Positions 1 to 5,364 of a stretch of DNA of 7,151 bases are shown one piece after another. The position numbers and the translations under genes are program-made. The stretch's first letter is position 1. Each line of letters opens with the position of its first letter. A model generated the notes under the pieces. It made no database searches. It saw only the letters and a program-made list of their open reading frames with translations, and had not been told where the DNA came from. This DNA comes from Candidatus Fermentibacteraceae bacterium (GTDB taxonomy: Bacteria > Fermentibacterota > Fermentibacteria > Fermentibacterales > JCC-6). The stretch is from positions 1 to 7,151 of the forward strand of contig JAGGYZ010000236.1 in the NCBI GenBank assembly GCA_021162285.1, in the 5' to 3' direction.

Positions 1-555
1 ACCAGAGATGATCTTCCCGATGGAGGTGCCGCACACTTCGCAGAAACGGTAAATGAGCTCAGGAACAGAATACCAGGTGTGCAGGTTGAAGTTCTCACCC
101 CGGATTTCAAAGGCAGTGAATCTTCCCTTGAAATCATAGCACAGTGCAGACCGGATGTGTTCAATCACAATCTGGAAACGGTAAGAAGGCTTTTCCCGGC
201 TCTTCGTCCCATTGCTTCCTACGATCAGTCTCTTGATGTTCTTAAGCGATTTTCAGGGCCTGCTCCGAACATCCTCACAAAAAGCGGTATCATGGTCGGT
301 CTGGGCGAGAATGCAGGTGATGTTGAGGAAGCCCTTGCAGACCTGAGGGGAAACGGTGTGTCTCTGCTCACAATCGGACAGTACCTGCAGCCCACATCAA
401 AACACATACCTGTGGACAGATATGTTGAGCCTGAAGAATTCGATAACTGGGAACAGCTGGCTCTTAATATGGGTTTCAAGGGTGTTGCAAGCGGCCCTCT
501 TGTAAGGAGTTCTTTCCATGCCGACCTCCTGGCACAGAACGGTTACGATGACTGA
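1..555 (+). CDS. lipA: Lipoyl synthase, C-terminal part (5' end outside window)
   Basis: Radical SAM enzyme that inserts two sulfurs into octanoyl groups on lipoyl-carrier proteins (E2 and GcvH), the last step of lipoate synthesis. 184 residues are visible; the family is usually about 290-320 aa, so roughly the first 40% is missing, including the CxxxCxxC radical-SAM cysteines and the auxiliary-cluster cysteines. Recognisable family motifs in order are TRDDLPDGGA at the first codons, VLTPDF, VFNHNLETV, TKSGIMVGLGE, TIGQYLQPT and the C-terminal GPLVRSSFHAD. In characterised LipA the serine of the RSS(Y/F) motif ligates the auxiliary 4Fe-4S cluster that is sacrificed as sulfur donor, and it is present here. 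The reading frame begins at base 1 and ends with TGA at 553-555. It overlaps the following dus gene, which suggests a shared transcript. Identification is firm; only the start is unseen. Confidence 0.96.
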   Translation, partial: TRDDLPDGGAAHFAETVNELRNRIPGVQVEVLTPDFKGSESSLEIIAQCRPDVFNHNLETVRRLFPALRPIASYDQSLDVLKRFSGPAPNILTKSGIMVGLGENAGDVEEALADLRGNGVSLLTIGQYLQPTSKHIPVDRYVEPEEFDNWEQLALNMGFKGVASGPLVRSSFHADLLAQNGYDD

Positions 556-1513
556 AAATCCGATCCCCTTTTACACCCACGGTTTCACTATGGCTCCCAT
601 GGCAGGTGTTACCGATTCTGCATTCAGAAGGATCTGCATACAACTTGGAGCCACCTGTCTGGTAACGGAGATGGTAACGGCAGCAGGTCTGTCACGAAAG
701 AGTGTAAAGACAAAATCAATGCTGAAATTCCACCAGGACGAGAAGCCCATCGGTGTTCAGCTTTTCGGAGCAAAACCTGAAGACTTTGCAAAGGCTTCTG
801 CCCTGGTTTCCCCTCTGGGCTTCTCATTTATCGATATAAATGCCGGATGCCCTGTAAAGAGGGTTCTCAGAAGCGGCAGCGGCAGTGCACTTCTCGGTGA
901 CATCCCCAGACTGCTTGAAATAGTAAGAGTGACAAAGCAGAACACAGACCTTCCTGTCACTGTGAAGATCAGGCTTGGTCTCACAAGAGAGAATCCTGTT
1001 CCGGACAACATAGGTGAGCTGGTTTCAGAGGCAGGTGCCTGTGCCCTTGCAGTACACGGACGGTTCAGAACAGACTTTTTTGCAGGTGAGGCAGACACAG
1101 AAAGAATGAAACAGATCGCAGAACTGTCTCCCCTTCCCGTAATAGCTAACGGAGACTCAACTTCTGTTGAGGCAGCACTGAAGTTGAGAGACAACACCGG
1201 GTCCACAGGACTTCTTGTGGGAAGAGGTGCCTGGGGAAACCCGTGGATATTCAGAGGGCTTAACGGCGGGAACCCCCATCCGGAGCCCGGTGAGCTTCAC
1301 GATACCATTATGAACCAGTTGCTGATGATGATGGAGTACATTCCCTCCCCTCAGGTCTTTCACATCTTCAGGGGCCACCTTGTACAGTACTTCAGAGGCT
1401 TTTATGGAGCAGCAGCCATAAGAAACAGGGCTGTACGAACCGAGTCTCTCCGGGAGGTGGACATGCTTGCAGCAGAAGCTGATATTGCAATGCACACCGC
1501 CGTGGAGGAATAA
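548..1513 (+). CDS. dus: tRNA-dihydrouridine synthase, DusB-like
   Basis: FMN-dependent, NADPH-using enzyme that reduces specific uridines in tRNA to dihydrouridine. From the ATG at 548 it is 321 aa, the usual size. Visible motifs (numbered from 548) are the FMN-barrel start APMAGVTD at 16-23, VQLFG at 70-74, the active site INAGCP with catalytic Cys101 at 97-102, a GSGSALL segment near 110-116, K140 in VKIRLG, VHGR with H170, ANGD at 200-203 and the phosphate-binding VGRG at 224-227. A C-terminal helical part follows, as in DusB-type proteins. The start is uncertain: an in-frame ATG at 518 lies 7 bases after AAGGAG, but those bases encode the conserved LipA segment LVRSS, so the apparent ribosome site may be fortuitous. 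The ATG at 548 gives an 8-base overlap with lipA. The tRNA position modified cannot be read from sequence alone. The stop shares one base with the next gene. Confidence 0.93.
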   Translation: MTENPIPFYTHGFTMAPMAGVTDSAFRRICIQLGATCLVTEMVTAAGLSRKSVKTKSMLKFHQDEKPIGVQLFGAKPEDFAKASALVSPLGFSFIDINAGCPVKRVLRSGSGSALLGDIPRLLEIVRVTKQNTDLPVTVKIRLGLTRENPVPDNIGELVSEAGACALAVHGRFRTDFFAGEADTERMKQIAELSPLPVIANGDSTSVEAALKLRDNTGSTGLLVGRGAWGNPWIFRGLNGGNPHPEPGELHDTIMNQLLMMMEYIPSPQVFHIFRGHLVQYFRGFYGAAAIRNRAVRTESLREVDMLAAEADIAMHTAVEE

Positions 1514-2259
1514 TGAAAACCCTGATACTCACCGCTGCCGTTATAATGACTGCAGGATGTACAAAGACAACTGTAGTTCAGTCACGGTACATAATACTGC
1601 CGGACACACAGAATTCTCAGTGCCGGTACACTTGGCAGCACGGAGACTACTGGGAATTTCTCGCGTGGGCGCTTCTCGACGATGTACCCGCAGCAGATGT
1701 TCTTGCAATAACAGCTGGCTACCTCCCTGAAGTCCTTCCTGCACCGGGAACTGAGATACTTATTCCCCTTTCTGAAGACCTTGAGCAGGCTGCAGTAAAC
1801 AGAATGGATGCAGCAAGGCTTGTAAGGGCTGCCACGGAGCTGAGGGAAACAGACCGTGACGGCTGTATGCAGCTGCTTCGCCAGGCGGAAGAAAAAGACC
1901 CGTCATGGTCGGTACCGATTGCTGATATCACGGTTCTTCTTCTTGAAGACGGAAAGACAGATCAGGCCCTTGAACTTCTGGATCCCATGTGTCACAAGAA
2001 CATTCCAGCTCTTATTCTTGCAGGTATCGACTGGCGCAACGGAAACACAGAGGGTGCATTAAGGCACCTGTCAGAGGCCATGGCAACAAACAACCCCAGA
2101 CCGGAAGTGCTGGCAGCAACAGGCATCGCGCTGGCCGTAACCGGTGAGCGTGAGCAGGCGGGAAACAACATCCGCCAGCTCCTGGAAGACCCGGATGCTC
2201 CTTCTGAATTGCGGGTTCTTGTTATGCGTTACGCACTGATGCTCGCAGACAGCCCATAG
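1513..2259 (+). CDS. Lipoprotein with LysM-like segment and TPR-like repeats
   Basis: A 248-aa protein with a short hydrophobic leader and a lipobox (TAGC), so Cys16 is probably lipidated after signal peptidase II cleavage. Residues about 38-86 resemble a LysM peptidoglycan-binding domain: they open with a YTWQHGD-like turn, contain a helical middle (VLAITAGY) and close with LPAPGTEILIPL. Residues about 90-245 are alpha-helical, with alanine/leucine-rich pairs of TPR type (for example DGKTDQALELL, then GNTEGALRHLSEAM, then GEREQAGNNIRQLL). The start codon overlaps the dus stop in TAATG and is preceded by GGAGG at 1504-1508, so translation is coupled to dus. The likely role is a cell-envelope-anchored scaffold binding murein and a protein partner; no enzyme motif was seen. 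I cannot name a family. It is the last gene on this strand and ends 3 bases before the opposing fetB stop. Confidence 0.85.
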   Translation: MKTLILTAAVIMTAGCTKTTVVQSRYIILPDTQNSQCRYTWQHGDYWEFLAWALLDDVPAADVLAITAGYLPEVLPAPGTEILIPLSEDLEQAAVNRMDAARLVRAATELRETDRDGCMQLLRQAEEKDPSWSVPIADITVLLLEDGKTDQALELLDPMCHKNIPALILAGIDWRNGNTEGALRHLSEAMATNNPRPEVLAATGIALAVTGEREQAGNNIRQLLEDPDAPSELRVLVMRYALMLADSP

Positions 2260-2262
2260 CAG

Positions 2263-3078
2263 TTAGAGTTTTTTTCTTCTAGAAGGTGTTTCTTTCCTGA
2301 AAACATCACTCCGCAGCACTCCGTACCGGTCAACACAGACCCGCTTTGTAAGAATAATGGTGAGGACAACACTGGCTATGGTGCTTGTAACAATACCGAT
2401 CATTATGAGAATCTGATACTTTATGGCCACTTCAGGGCTGGCACCACCAAGAATAACCCCTGTCATCATACCGGGAAGTGTTACAATTCCCATGGTTGCC
2501 ATTGATGCCAGAGTAGGTCTCAGGGCAAGCTGCACACTTTCCCGGAGATACGGCATAAGAGCCTCTTTTTCGGTCGCGCCCAGCGAAAGCACATACAGAT
2601 AGTGATTGGAATCCATCTTCAGCTGTCTGTAGAAAGTGCTGATTCCAACGATGTTTCCCCTGAGGGAGTTTCCCAGAAGCATTCCCCCGAGAACAATAAG
2701 ATAACGGGCATCAAAAACACTGCTCACCGGAACAACAAACACATTGAGGAAAAACACAACTGTAAGCGTAGCAAAGGAAAAAGACAGAAATGCAGGCAGA
2801 AAAATACTGCTGATCTTGATTGACGAACTCTTCACGGAAGAAAACACCGCCACAACGATCATCACAAGCAGCCAGCCGATGTTTACAAAGGCGTTGTTCC
2901 ACTGAAACAGGTACTTCAGGAAAACACCGATCAGTGCAAGCTGAATGGTCATCCGTACTATGGAAACAAAAAGAGGTTTTATCAGCTTCAGCCCGTACTT
3001 GATGCTTATACCAACAGGTATCAGCAGAAGCAGAAAGGCAACAGCCAGATTTACCAGTGGAATGTCTAGTGTTTCCAT
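2263..3078 (-). CDS. fetB: ABC transporter permease, FetB/YbbM (UPF0014) family
   Basis: Integral inner-membrane protein of 271 aa (E. coli FetB is of similar size) with about seven hydrophobic segments. The first spans roughly residues 8-27, and others lie near 36-54, 65-83, 90-115, 125-143, 195-215 and 223-245. Family landmarks are RMTIQLALIG near 42-51, the conserved LGGMLLGNSLRGN stretch near 130-142, the cytoplasmic coupling region around YVLSLGATEKEAL, and LPGMMTGVILGGASPEVAIKYQ. In E. coli the FetA/FetB pair is implicated in iron homeostasis, proposed as export; the substrate here is inferred from family only. The gene overlaps the end of fetA by 13 bases, and GAGGAG in the fetA 3' end serves as ribosome site. 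The C-terminus is short and basic (SRRKKL). The stop lies 3 bases from the convergent lipoprotein gene. Confidence 0.92.
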   Translation of the reverse strand: METLDIPLVNLAVAFLLLLIPVGISIKYGLKLIKPLFVSIVRMTIQLALIGVFLKYLFQWNNAFVNIGWLLVMIVVAVFSSVKSSSIKISSIFLPAFLSFSFATLTVVFFLNVFVVPVSSVFDARYLIVLGGMLLGNSLRGNIVGISTFYRQLKMDSNHYLYVLSLGATEKEALMPYLRESVQLALRPTLASMATMGIVTLPGMMTGVILGGASPEVAIKYQILIMIGIVTSTIASVVLTIILTKRVCVDRYGVLRSDVFRKETPSRRKKL

Positions 3079-3710
3079 ACCTTCTCCTCAAAGTCGAACA
3101 CACGCACAGAAGGGCTTTCCAGCCAGACAGGGTCGTGGGAAACAACTACACATGTCCAGTCCTGTCTTCCCAGAAAGTAATCAGCAACCTTGTTCTTCAG
3201 GTTTGCATCCAGTGAGGAAGTTACCTCGTCAAGAAAGAATACCTTTCTGTTCAGAAGAACGGAAACAACAATGGCCAGCCTCTGCCTCTCGCCTCCAGAC
3301 AGATCCTTGAGGTTCTTGTGAAGTATTCCCTGCAGATGAAAGAACTTCATGAGTTTGTGCGGTGAAAAATCGAGATGGGCATTAACCTTCAGCTCTGAAA
3401 CAAATTCCAGAAAGCTTTCAACTGAACCTGAGCCAAGGCTTACATCCTGATCGATCAAAGCTATCTCTCTGCGCACTTTCCAGGCTGTTTTGCCGTCTAC
3501 AGCAACACCGCTGAACACAACCTTTCCACTGTCCGGCTTTACAAAGCCCAGCACAAGAGACAGCAGAGAACTCTTTCCGCAGCCCGACTTACCGGAGATA
3601 ACAACTTTGTCGCCGGAGTTGATAACCAGTGACAGGTCATCAATAACCTTCTTACCGGAGAAGCTCAGGTTTACACCGGCAAATTCAATCACAGCACTGG
3701 TTCCGCTCAT
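3066..3710 (-). CDS. fetA: ABC transporter ATP-binding protein, FetA/YbbL-like
   Basis: Cytoplasmic ATPase subunit expected to drive the FetB permease. It is 214 aa from the ATG at 3710, the normal length for this small family. All ABC motifs are intact: Walker A GKSGCGKS at 40-47, Q-loop Q88 in LIDQDV, signature LSGGERQR at 137-144, Walker B VFFLDE at 157-162 with catalytic Glu162, D-loop SSLD, and switch His192 in VSHD. The start at 3710 is preferred over an in-frame GTG at 3734 because AGGAAGGA (3714-3721) sits 3-7 bases upstream of the ATG, while nothing suitable precedes the GTG. It follows the 52-aa ORF by 33 bases and overlaps fetB by 13 bases. The iron-export role is inferred from the E. 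coli family members. Confidence 0.92.
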   Translation of the reverse strand: MSGTSAVIEFAGVNLSFSGKKVIDDLSLVINSGDKVVISGKSGCGKSSLLSLVLGFVKPDSGKVVFSGVAVDGKTAWKVRREIALIDQDVSLGSGSVESFLEFVSELKVNAHLDFSPHKLMKFFHLQGILHKNLKDLSGGERQRLAIVVSVLLNRKVFFLDEVTSSLDANLKNKVADYFLGRQDWTCVVVSHDPVWLESPSVRVFDFEEKVWKH

Positions 3711-3713
3711 AGT

Positions 3714-3721
3714 TCCTTCCT
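3714..3721 (-). promoter_or_regulatory. Ribosome binding site deciding the fetA start
   Basis: Read on the minus strand this is AGGAAGGA, ending 3 bases before the ATG at 3710. It lies inside the alternative reading that begins with GTG at 3734, which argues for the shorter protein. Confidence 0.65.
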
Positions 3722-3743
3722 GCTCAGACAACACAGGTACCTA

Positions 3744-3902
3744 CTATACTTTCCTGTGTGTATTTCGGGCAGCCATTACCGCGTTTGCTTTTTCCTGTTC
3801 AATATCTTTAACAGGTTGCCACTCATCACGCTCAATTGATTCCATCAGGTCTCTTTCTTCCTGATCAACTGGCTTGAATGCACTTTCATCCGGTTTTTGC
3901 AT
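3744..3902 (-). CDS. 52-aa protein resembling the N-terminal half of a CopG-type antitoxin; probably truncated
   Basis: ATG at 3902 is preceded by GTGGAG 4 bases upstream (on the minus strand), and the frame ends in TAG after 52 residues. The charged core VDQEERDLMESIERDEWQPV, followed by AARNTHRK, resembles the N-terminal region of a widespread family of small CopG/BrnA-like antitoxins. Those have a (D/E)EE(x)ELLESxExGEW segment followed by AxNTxKK and then a ribbon-helix-helix DNA-binding domain (typically RINIRIS...). Here the protein stops directly after the NTHRK stretch, so the DNA-binding half is absent. No remnant of it is visible in other frames before fetA, and no toxin gene lies next to it. 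It sits 21 bases after the HAD gene stop and 33 bases before fetA, on the same strand. It may be a decayed orphan or a real short protein. The family assignment is from memory of motif shape. Confidence 0.6.
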   Translation of the reverse strand: MQKPDESAFKPVDQEERDLMESIERDEWQPVKDIEQEKANAVMAARNTHRKV

Positions 3903-3923
3903 AATTCTCCACTTCCCTGTATA

Positions 3924-4775
3924 TCAATCTTCTGCATTGTTCATGAGATCATTCTTCAGGTACAGTGCAACGCTGTCCGTGTCACCGGAACCTATTATCT
4001 CATGGGCGAAAGCCTTGAGTTCCGAAGTAGCGTTTGAAACGGCAACAGCCCTGTCTGCAATTTTGAACATACCGATGTCGTTGCTGTTGTCTCCGAACAC
4101 CACAAGTTCTCTGTCAGTGGTTCCGGTAAAGTTCTGCAGGAACTGTATCGCATTTGCCTTTGAAGCTTTGATGCTGTGCGCTGTAAGCCAGTAGTACCCC
4201 GGAGAGTAGTGATCCTGCAGGCAGTGAATTGCAAGGGAGTCAGGGAACTGTTTACGAAGTTCAGCTTCAAGGCCTTCAACATTTTCAATTCTGCCTGTTA
4301 CGTTTACACAGATAACCCTGTTATCAAGGGATTCTCTTATATCACTGAGCTGCTTAAGTCTCCTGTCGCGGTTAAACCTGGGATTGTTCAGGTACCACTG
4401 CATCCCCTCACCTGTTACAGAACTGTAGTAAAGGCGGTCTTCACTGCCTGTAAATGCGGAAACAAACGCAGAGTTTCCGAAATCTTCAACAAGTGAGAGC
4501 ACATCTTCAACCACAGAACTGTCTACGCTGTTGATGAAATGGTGTTCCCCTGTATCGAAATCAGAAACCATAGCTCCGTTGAACTCGATAACCGGAAGGT
4601 TAAGCTCGAGGCCAGCAAGAACATTCTGAATTGAAGACACACTTCTGGCACTGGCAACTGTGAATTTCATGCCTTTACTCAATAGGCTGCGCAATATCTC
4701 TGTGCTTGCAGCAGAAAGGGTGCCGTCTGCCCCGAGCAGCGTTCCGTCGAGGTCGGAGACGTACAGTGATCTCAT
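3924..4775 (-). CDS. Cof-type HAD family phosphatase
   Basis: Cytoplasmic Mg-dependent hydrolase of the Cof/YidA subgroup (HAD IIB), a class acting on sugar phosphates, nucleotide or cofactor phosphates. It is 283 aa from the ATG at 4775. Motif I is DLDGTLL with nucleophile Asp8 and acid/base Asp10. Motif II is the Ser of TVASARS (S42). A large cap domain runs about 85-195. Motif III is K206 in SKANA, and motif IV is FGDNSNDIGMF at 227-237 with D229 and D233 for the metal. The substrate cannot be read from sequence. A longer TTG-initiated version to 4838 was discarded because its 21 extra residues look non-HAD and overlap a better frame. There is no strong ribosome site at 4775; the preceding short ORF ends 7 bases upstream, so coupling is possible. 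It is followed 21 bases later by the 52-aa ORF. Confidence 0.9.
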   Translation of the reverse strand: MRSLYVSDLDGTLLGADGTLSAASTEILRSLLSKGMKFTVASARSVSSIQNVLAGLELNLPVIEFNGAMVSDFDTGEHHFINSVDSSVVEDVLSLVEDFGNSAFVSAFTGSEDRLYYSSVTGEGMQWYLNNPRFNRDRRLKQLSDIRESLDNRVICVNVTGRIENVEGLEAELRKQFPDSLAIHCLQDHYSPGYYWLTAHSIKASKANAIQFLQNFTGTTDRELVVFGDNSNDIGMFKIADRAVAVSNATSELKAFAHEIIGSGDTDSVALYLKNDLMNNAED

Positions 4776-4782
4776 CCAGCTG

Positions 4783-4896
4783 TTACTCGGAAATACCGAA
4801 AAATACTTCCAGAGATTGCATTGCCCCCTGTTTTTCAAGATGGCTCATGGCGGAATTCAATACATCCGGCTCGCTCAATTGAAGAGCAGGAACCAT
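4783..4896 (-). CDS. Possible 37-aa small protein, in frame with the ferredoxin after its UAG stop
   Basis: Between the ferredoxin stop (4927-4929) and the HAD start (4775) one frame reads protein-like: ATG at 4896, then MVPALQLSEPDVLNS, a helical middle with SHLEKQGAM and an end of SLEVFFGISE before TAA at 4783-4785. It ends 7 bases before the HAD ATG. Protein-like residues continue upstream of this ATG (VLGTDTNGK) in the same frame, back to the ferredoxin TAG. The true start could therefore be a TTG at 4920 (45 aa), or the segment could be a former or read-through C-terminal extension of the ferredoxin. The ribosome site before 4896 is weak (CGGAAAA). I do not recognise a family. No alternative feature such as a hairpin explains this gap. 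Confidence 0.4.
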   Translation of the reverse strand: MVPALQLSEPDVLNSAMSHLEKQGAMQSLEVFFGISE

Positions 4897-4926
4897 TTTT
4901 CCGTTTGTATCAGTTCCCAAAACGCA

Positions 4927-5112
4927 CTACTCGTGTGAGATTGCCTGAACCGGGCAACCGCCTTCGGCTTCAAGAGCACAACCTTCAAATTCGGATGGCA
5001 CCGGGTCTGTTTTTACCTGGGATTTGTCGTCTACAAGGCCGAAAACATCAGGGCAGGTGCCTTCGCAGGCACCGCATCCAACGCACATATCCTGATCTAC
5101 ACTGAATTTCAT
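4927..5112 (-). CDS. Small single-cluster ferredoxin (4Fe-4S, Thermotoga/Desulfovibrio type)
   Basis: A soluble 61-aa electron carrier. The Cys layout is C10-x2-C13-x2-C16-x3-C20-P near the N-terminus, then C45 and C53-P. This is the pattern of monocluster ferredoxins of Thermotoga maritima and Desulfovibrio gigas, where C10, C13, C16 and the last CP cysteine bind the cluster and the other two can form a disulfide. PDVFGLVDD after the N-terminal motif and GGCPVQAIS near the C-terminus are family-typical. The start at ATG 5112 is chosen over GTG 5118 because GAGGAG (5118-5123) sits 5 bases upstream of the ATG. The gene follows the zinc-ribbon gene by 9 bases. It probably delivers electrons to, or carries a cluster for, the process run by the upstream ATPase and GTPase; that link is inferred from position. 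The frame remains open and protein-like after the TAG stop. Confidence 0.92.
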   Translation of the reverse strand: MKFSVDQDMCVGCGACEGTCPDVFGLVDDKSQVKTDPVPSEFEGCALEAEGGCPVQAISHE

Positions 5113-5117
5113 ATCCA

Positions 5118-5123
5118 CTCCTC
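5118..5123 (-). promoter_or_regulatory. Strong ribosome binding site of the ferredoxin gene
   Basis: GAGGAG on the minus strand, 5 bases before the ATG at 5112 and overlapping the stop codon of the zinc-ribbon gene (5122-5124). It fixes the ferredoxin start at ATG rather than the GTG at 5118 and suggests abundant translation. Confidence 0.75.
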
Positions 5124-5364
5124 AGTAGTTAATACCGGCTGGTTTTACATTTGCCGGGTCAAAAGCATGACACGGCACCACAGCGTATACCATATCACAT
5201 TCCGGACACTTGTCCTCAAAGGTTACCATCTCGAATGTTTTGTCGCACTGAACACACTTGATGTCCATAGGCATTGGCATTGGCTGGCTGCTGAACCCCA
5301 TCTGCCTGACCTTGTCGGCAATCTGTCTGTCACTTTCGAAACTACCTGCACATCCGTCATGCAT
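5122..5364 (-). CDS. 80-aa zinc-ribbon protein
   Basis: A small soluble protein with a four-cysteine zinc ribbon: C37-x2-C40 (IKCVQCDKTFEM) and C53-x2-C56 (DKCPECDMVYAV), the spacing of FmdB-like and rubredoxin-like metal knuckles. Additional Cys5 and a C65-H66 pair lie outside it. An N-terminal helix (SDRQIADKVRQMGF) is followed by a Pro/Met linker PMPMPM and a tail PCHAFDPANVKPAGINY. The ATG at 5364 is chosen because AAGGAG at 5372-5377 lies 7 bases upstream; it overlaps the end of the ABC ATPase gene by 8 bases. A longer reading to 5409 would only add out-of-frame ABC sequence. The role is unknown: it could bind Zn or Fe, or act as an adaptor for the ATPase. Tight coupling to ABC ATPase and ferredoxin genes suggests one functional unit. 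Confidence 0.85.
   Translation of the reverse strand: MHDGCAGSFESDRQIADKVRQMGFSSQPMPMPMDIKCVQCDKTFEMVTFEDKCPECDMVYAVVPCHAFDPANVKPAGINY

Noticed and set aside
757..1206. Open frame of 149 codons on the minus strand inside dus
   Set aside because: It is antisense to the well-conserved Dus catalytic region, has low-complexity Ser/Pro/Ala composition and lacks a plausible ribosome site.
2276..2285. Perfect 10-base palindrome CTTCTAGAAG at the end of fetB
   Set aside because: It is AT-rich, lacks a loop, has its T-run on the wrong side for the plus strand, and lies in fetB codons, so it is not a convincing terminator.
2711..3145. Open frame of 144 codons on the minus strand, shifted against fetA/fetB
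   Set aside because: It overlaps the conserved FetB frame and gives a Cys-rich non-protein-like sequence.
3711..3734. GTG-started longer FetA (8 extra residues)
   Set aside because: The strong ribosome site lies inside this extension, directly before the ATG at 3710.
3743..3748. TATAGT on the minus strand as a -10 element for fetA
   Set aside because: No acceptable -35 element lies 16-18 bases upstream, and the bases overlap the stop of the 52-aa ORF.
3490..3864. Open frame of 124 codons on the plus strand over fetA and the 52-aa ORF
   Set aside because: It is antisense to the Walker A region of fetA; composition is Ser/Thr/Pro-rich and shows no motif.
4776..4838. TTG-started N-terminal extension of the HAD phosphatase (21 residues)
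   Set aside because: Cof-type proteins start just before the DLDGT motif, and this stretch overlaps a more protein-like frame (the 37-aa ORF).
5266..5287. Short tandem repeat GGCATT/GGCATT
   Set aside because: It encodes the PMPMPM linker of the zinc-ribbon protein and is too short to be a repeat element.
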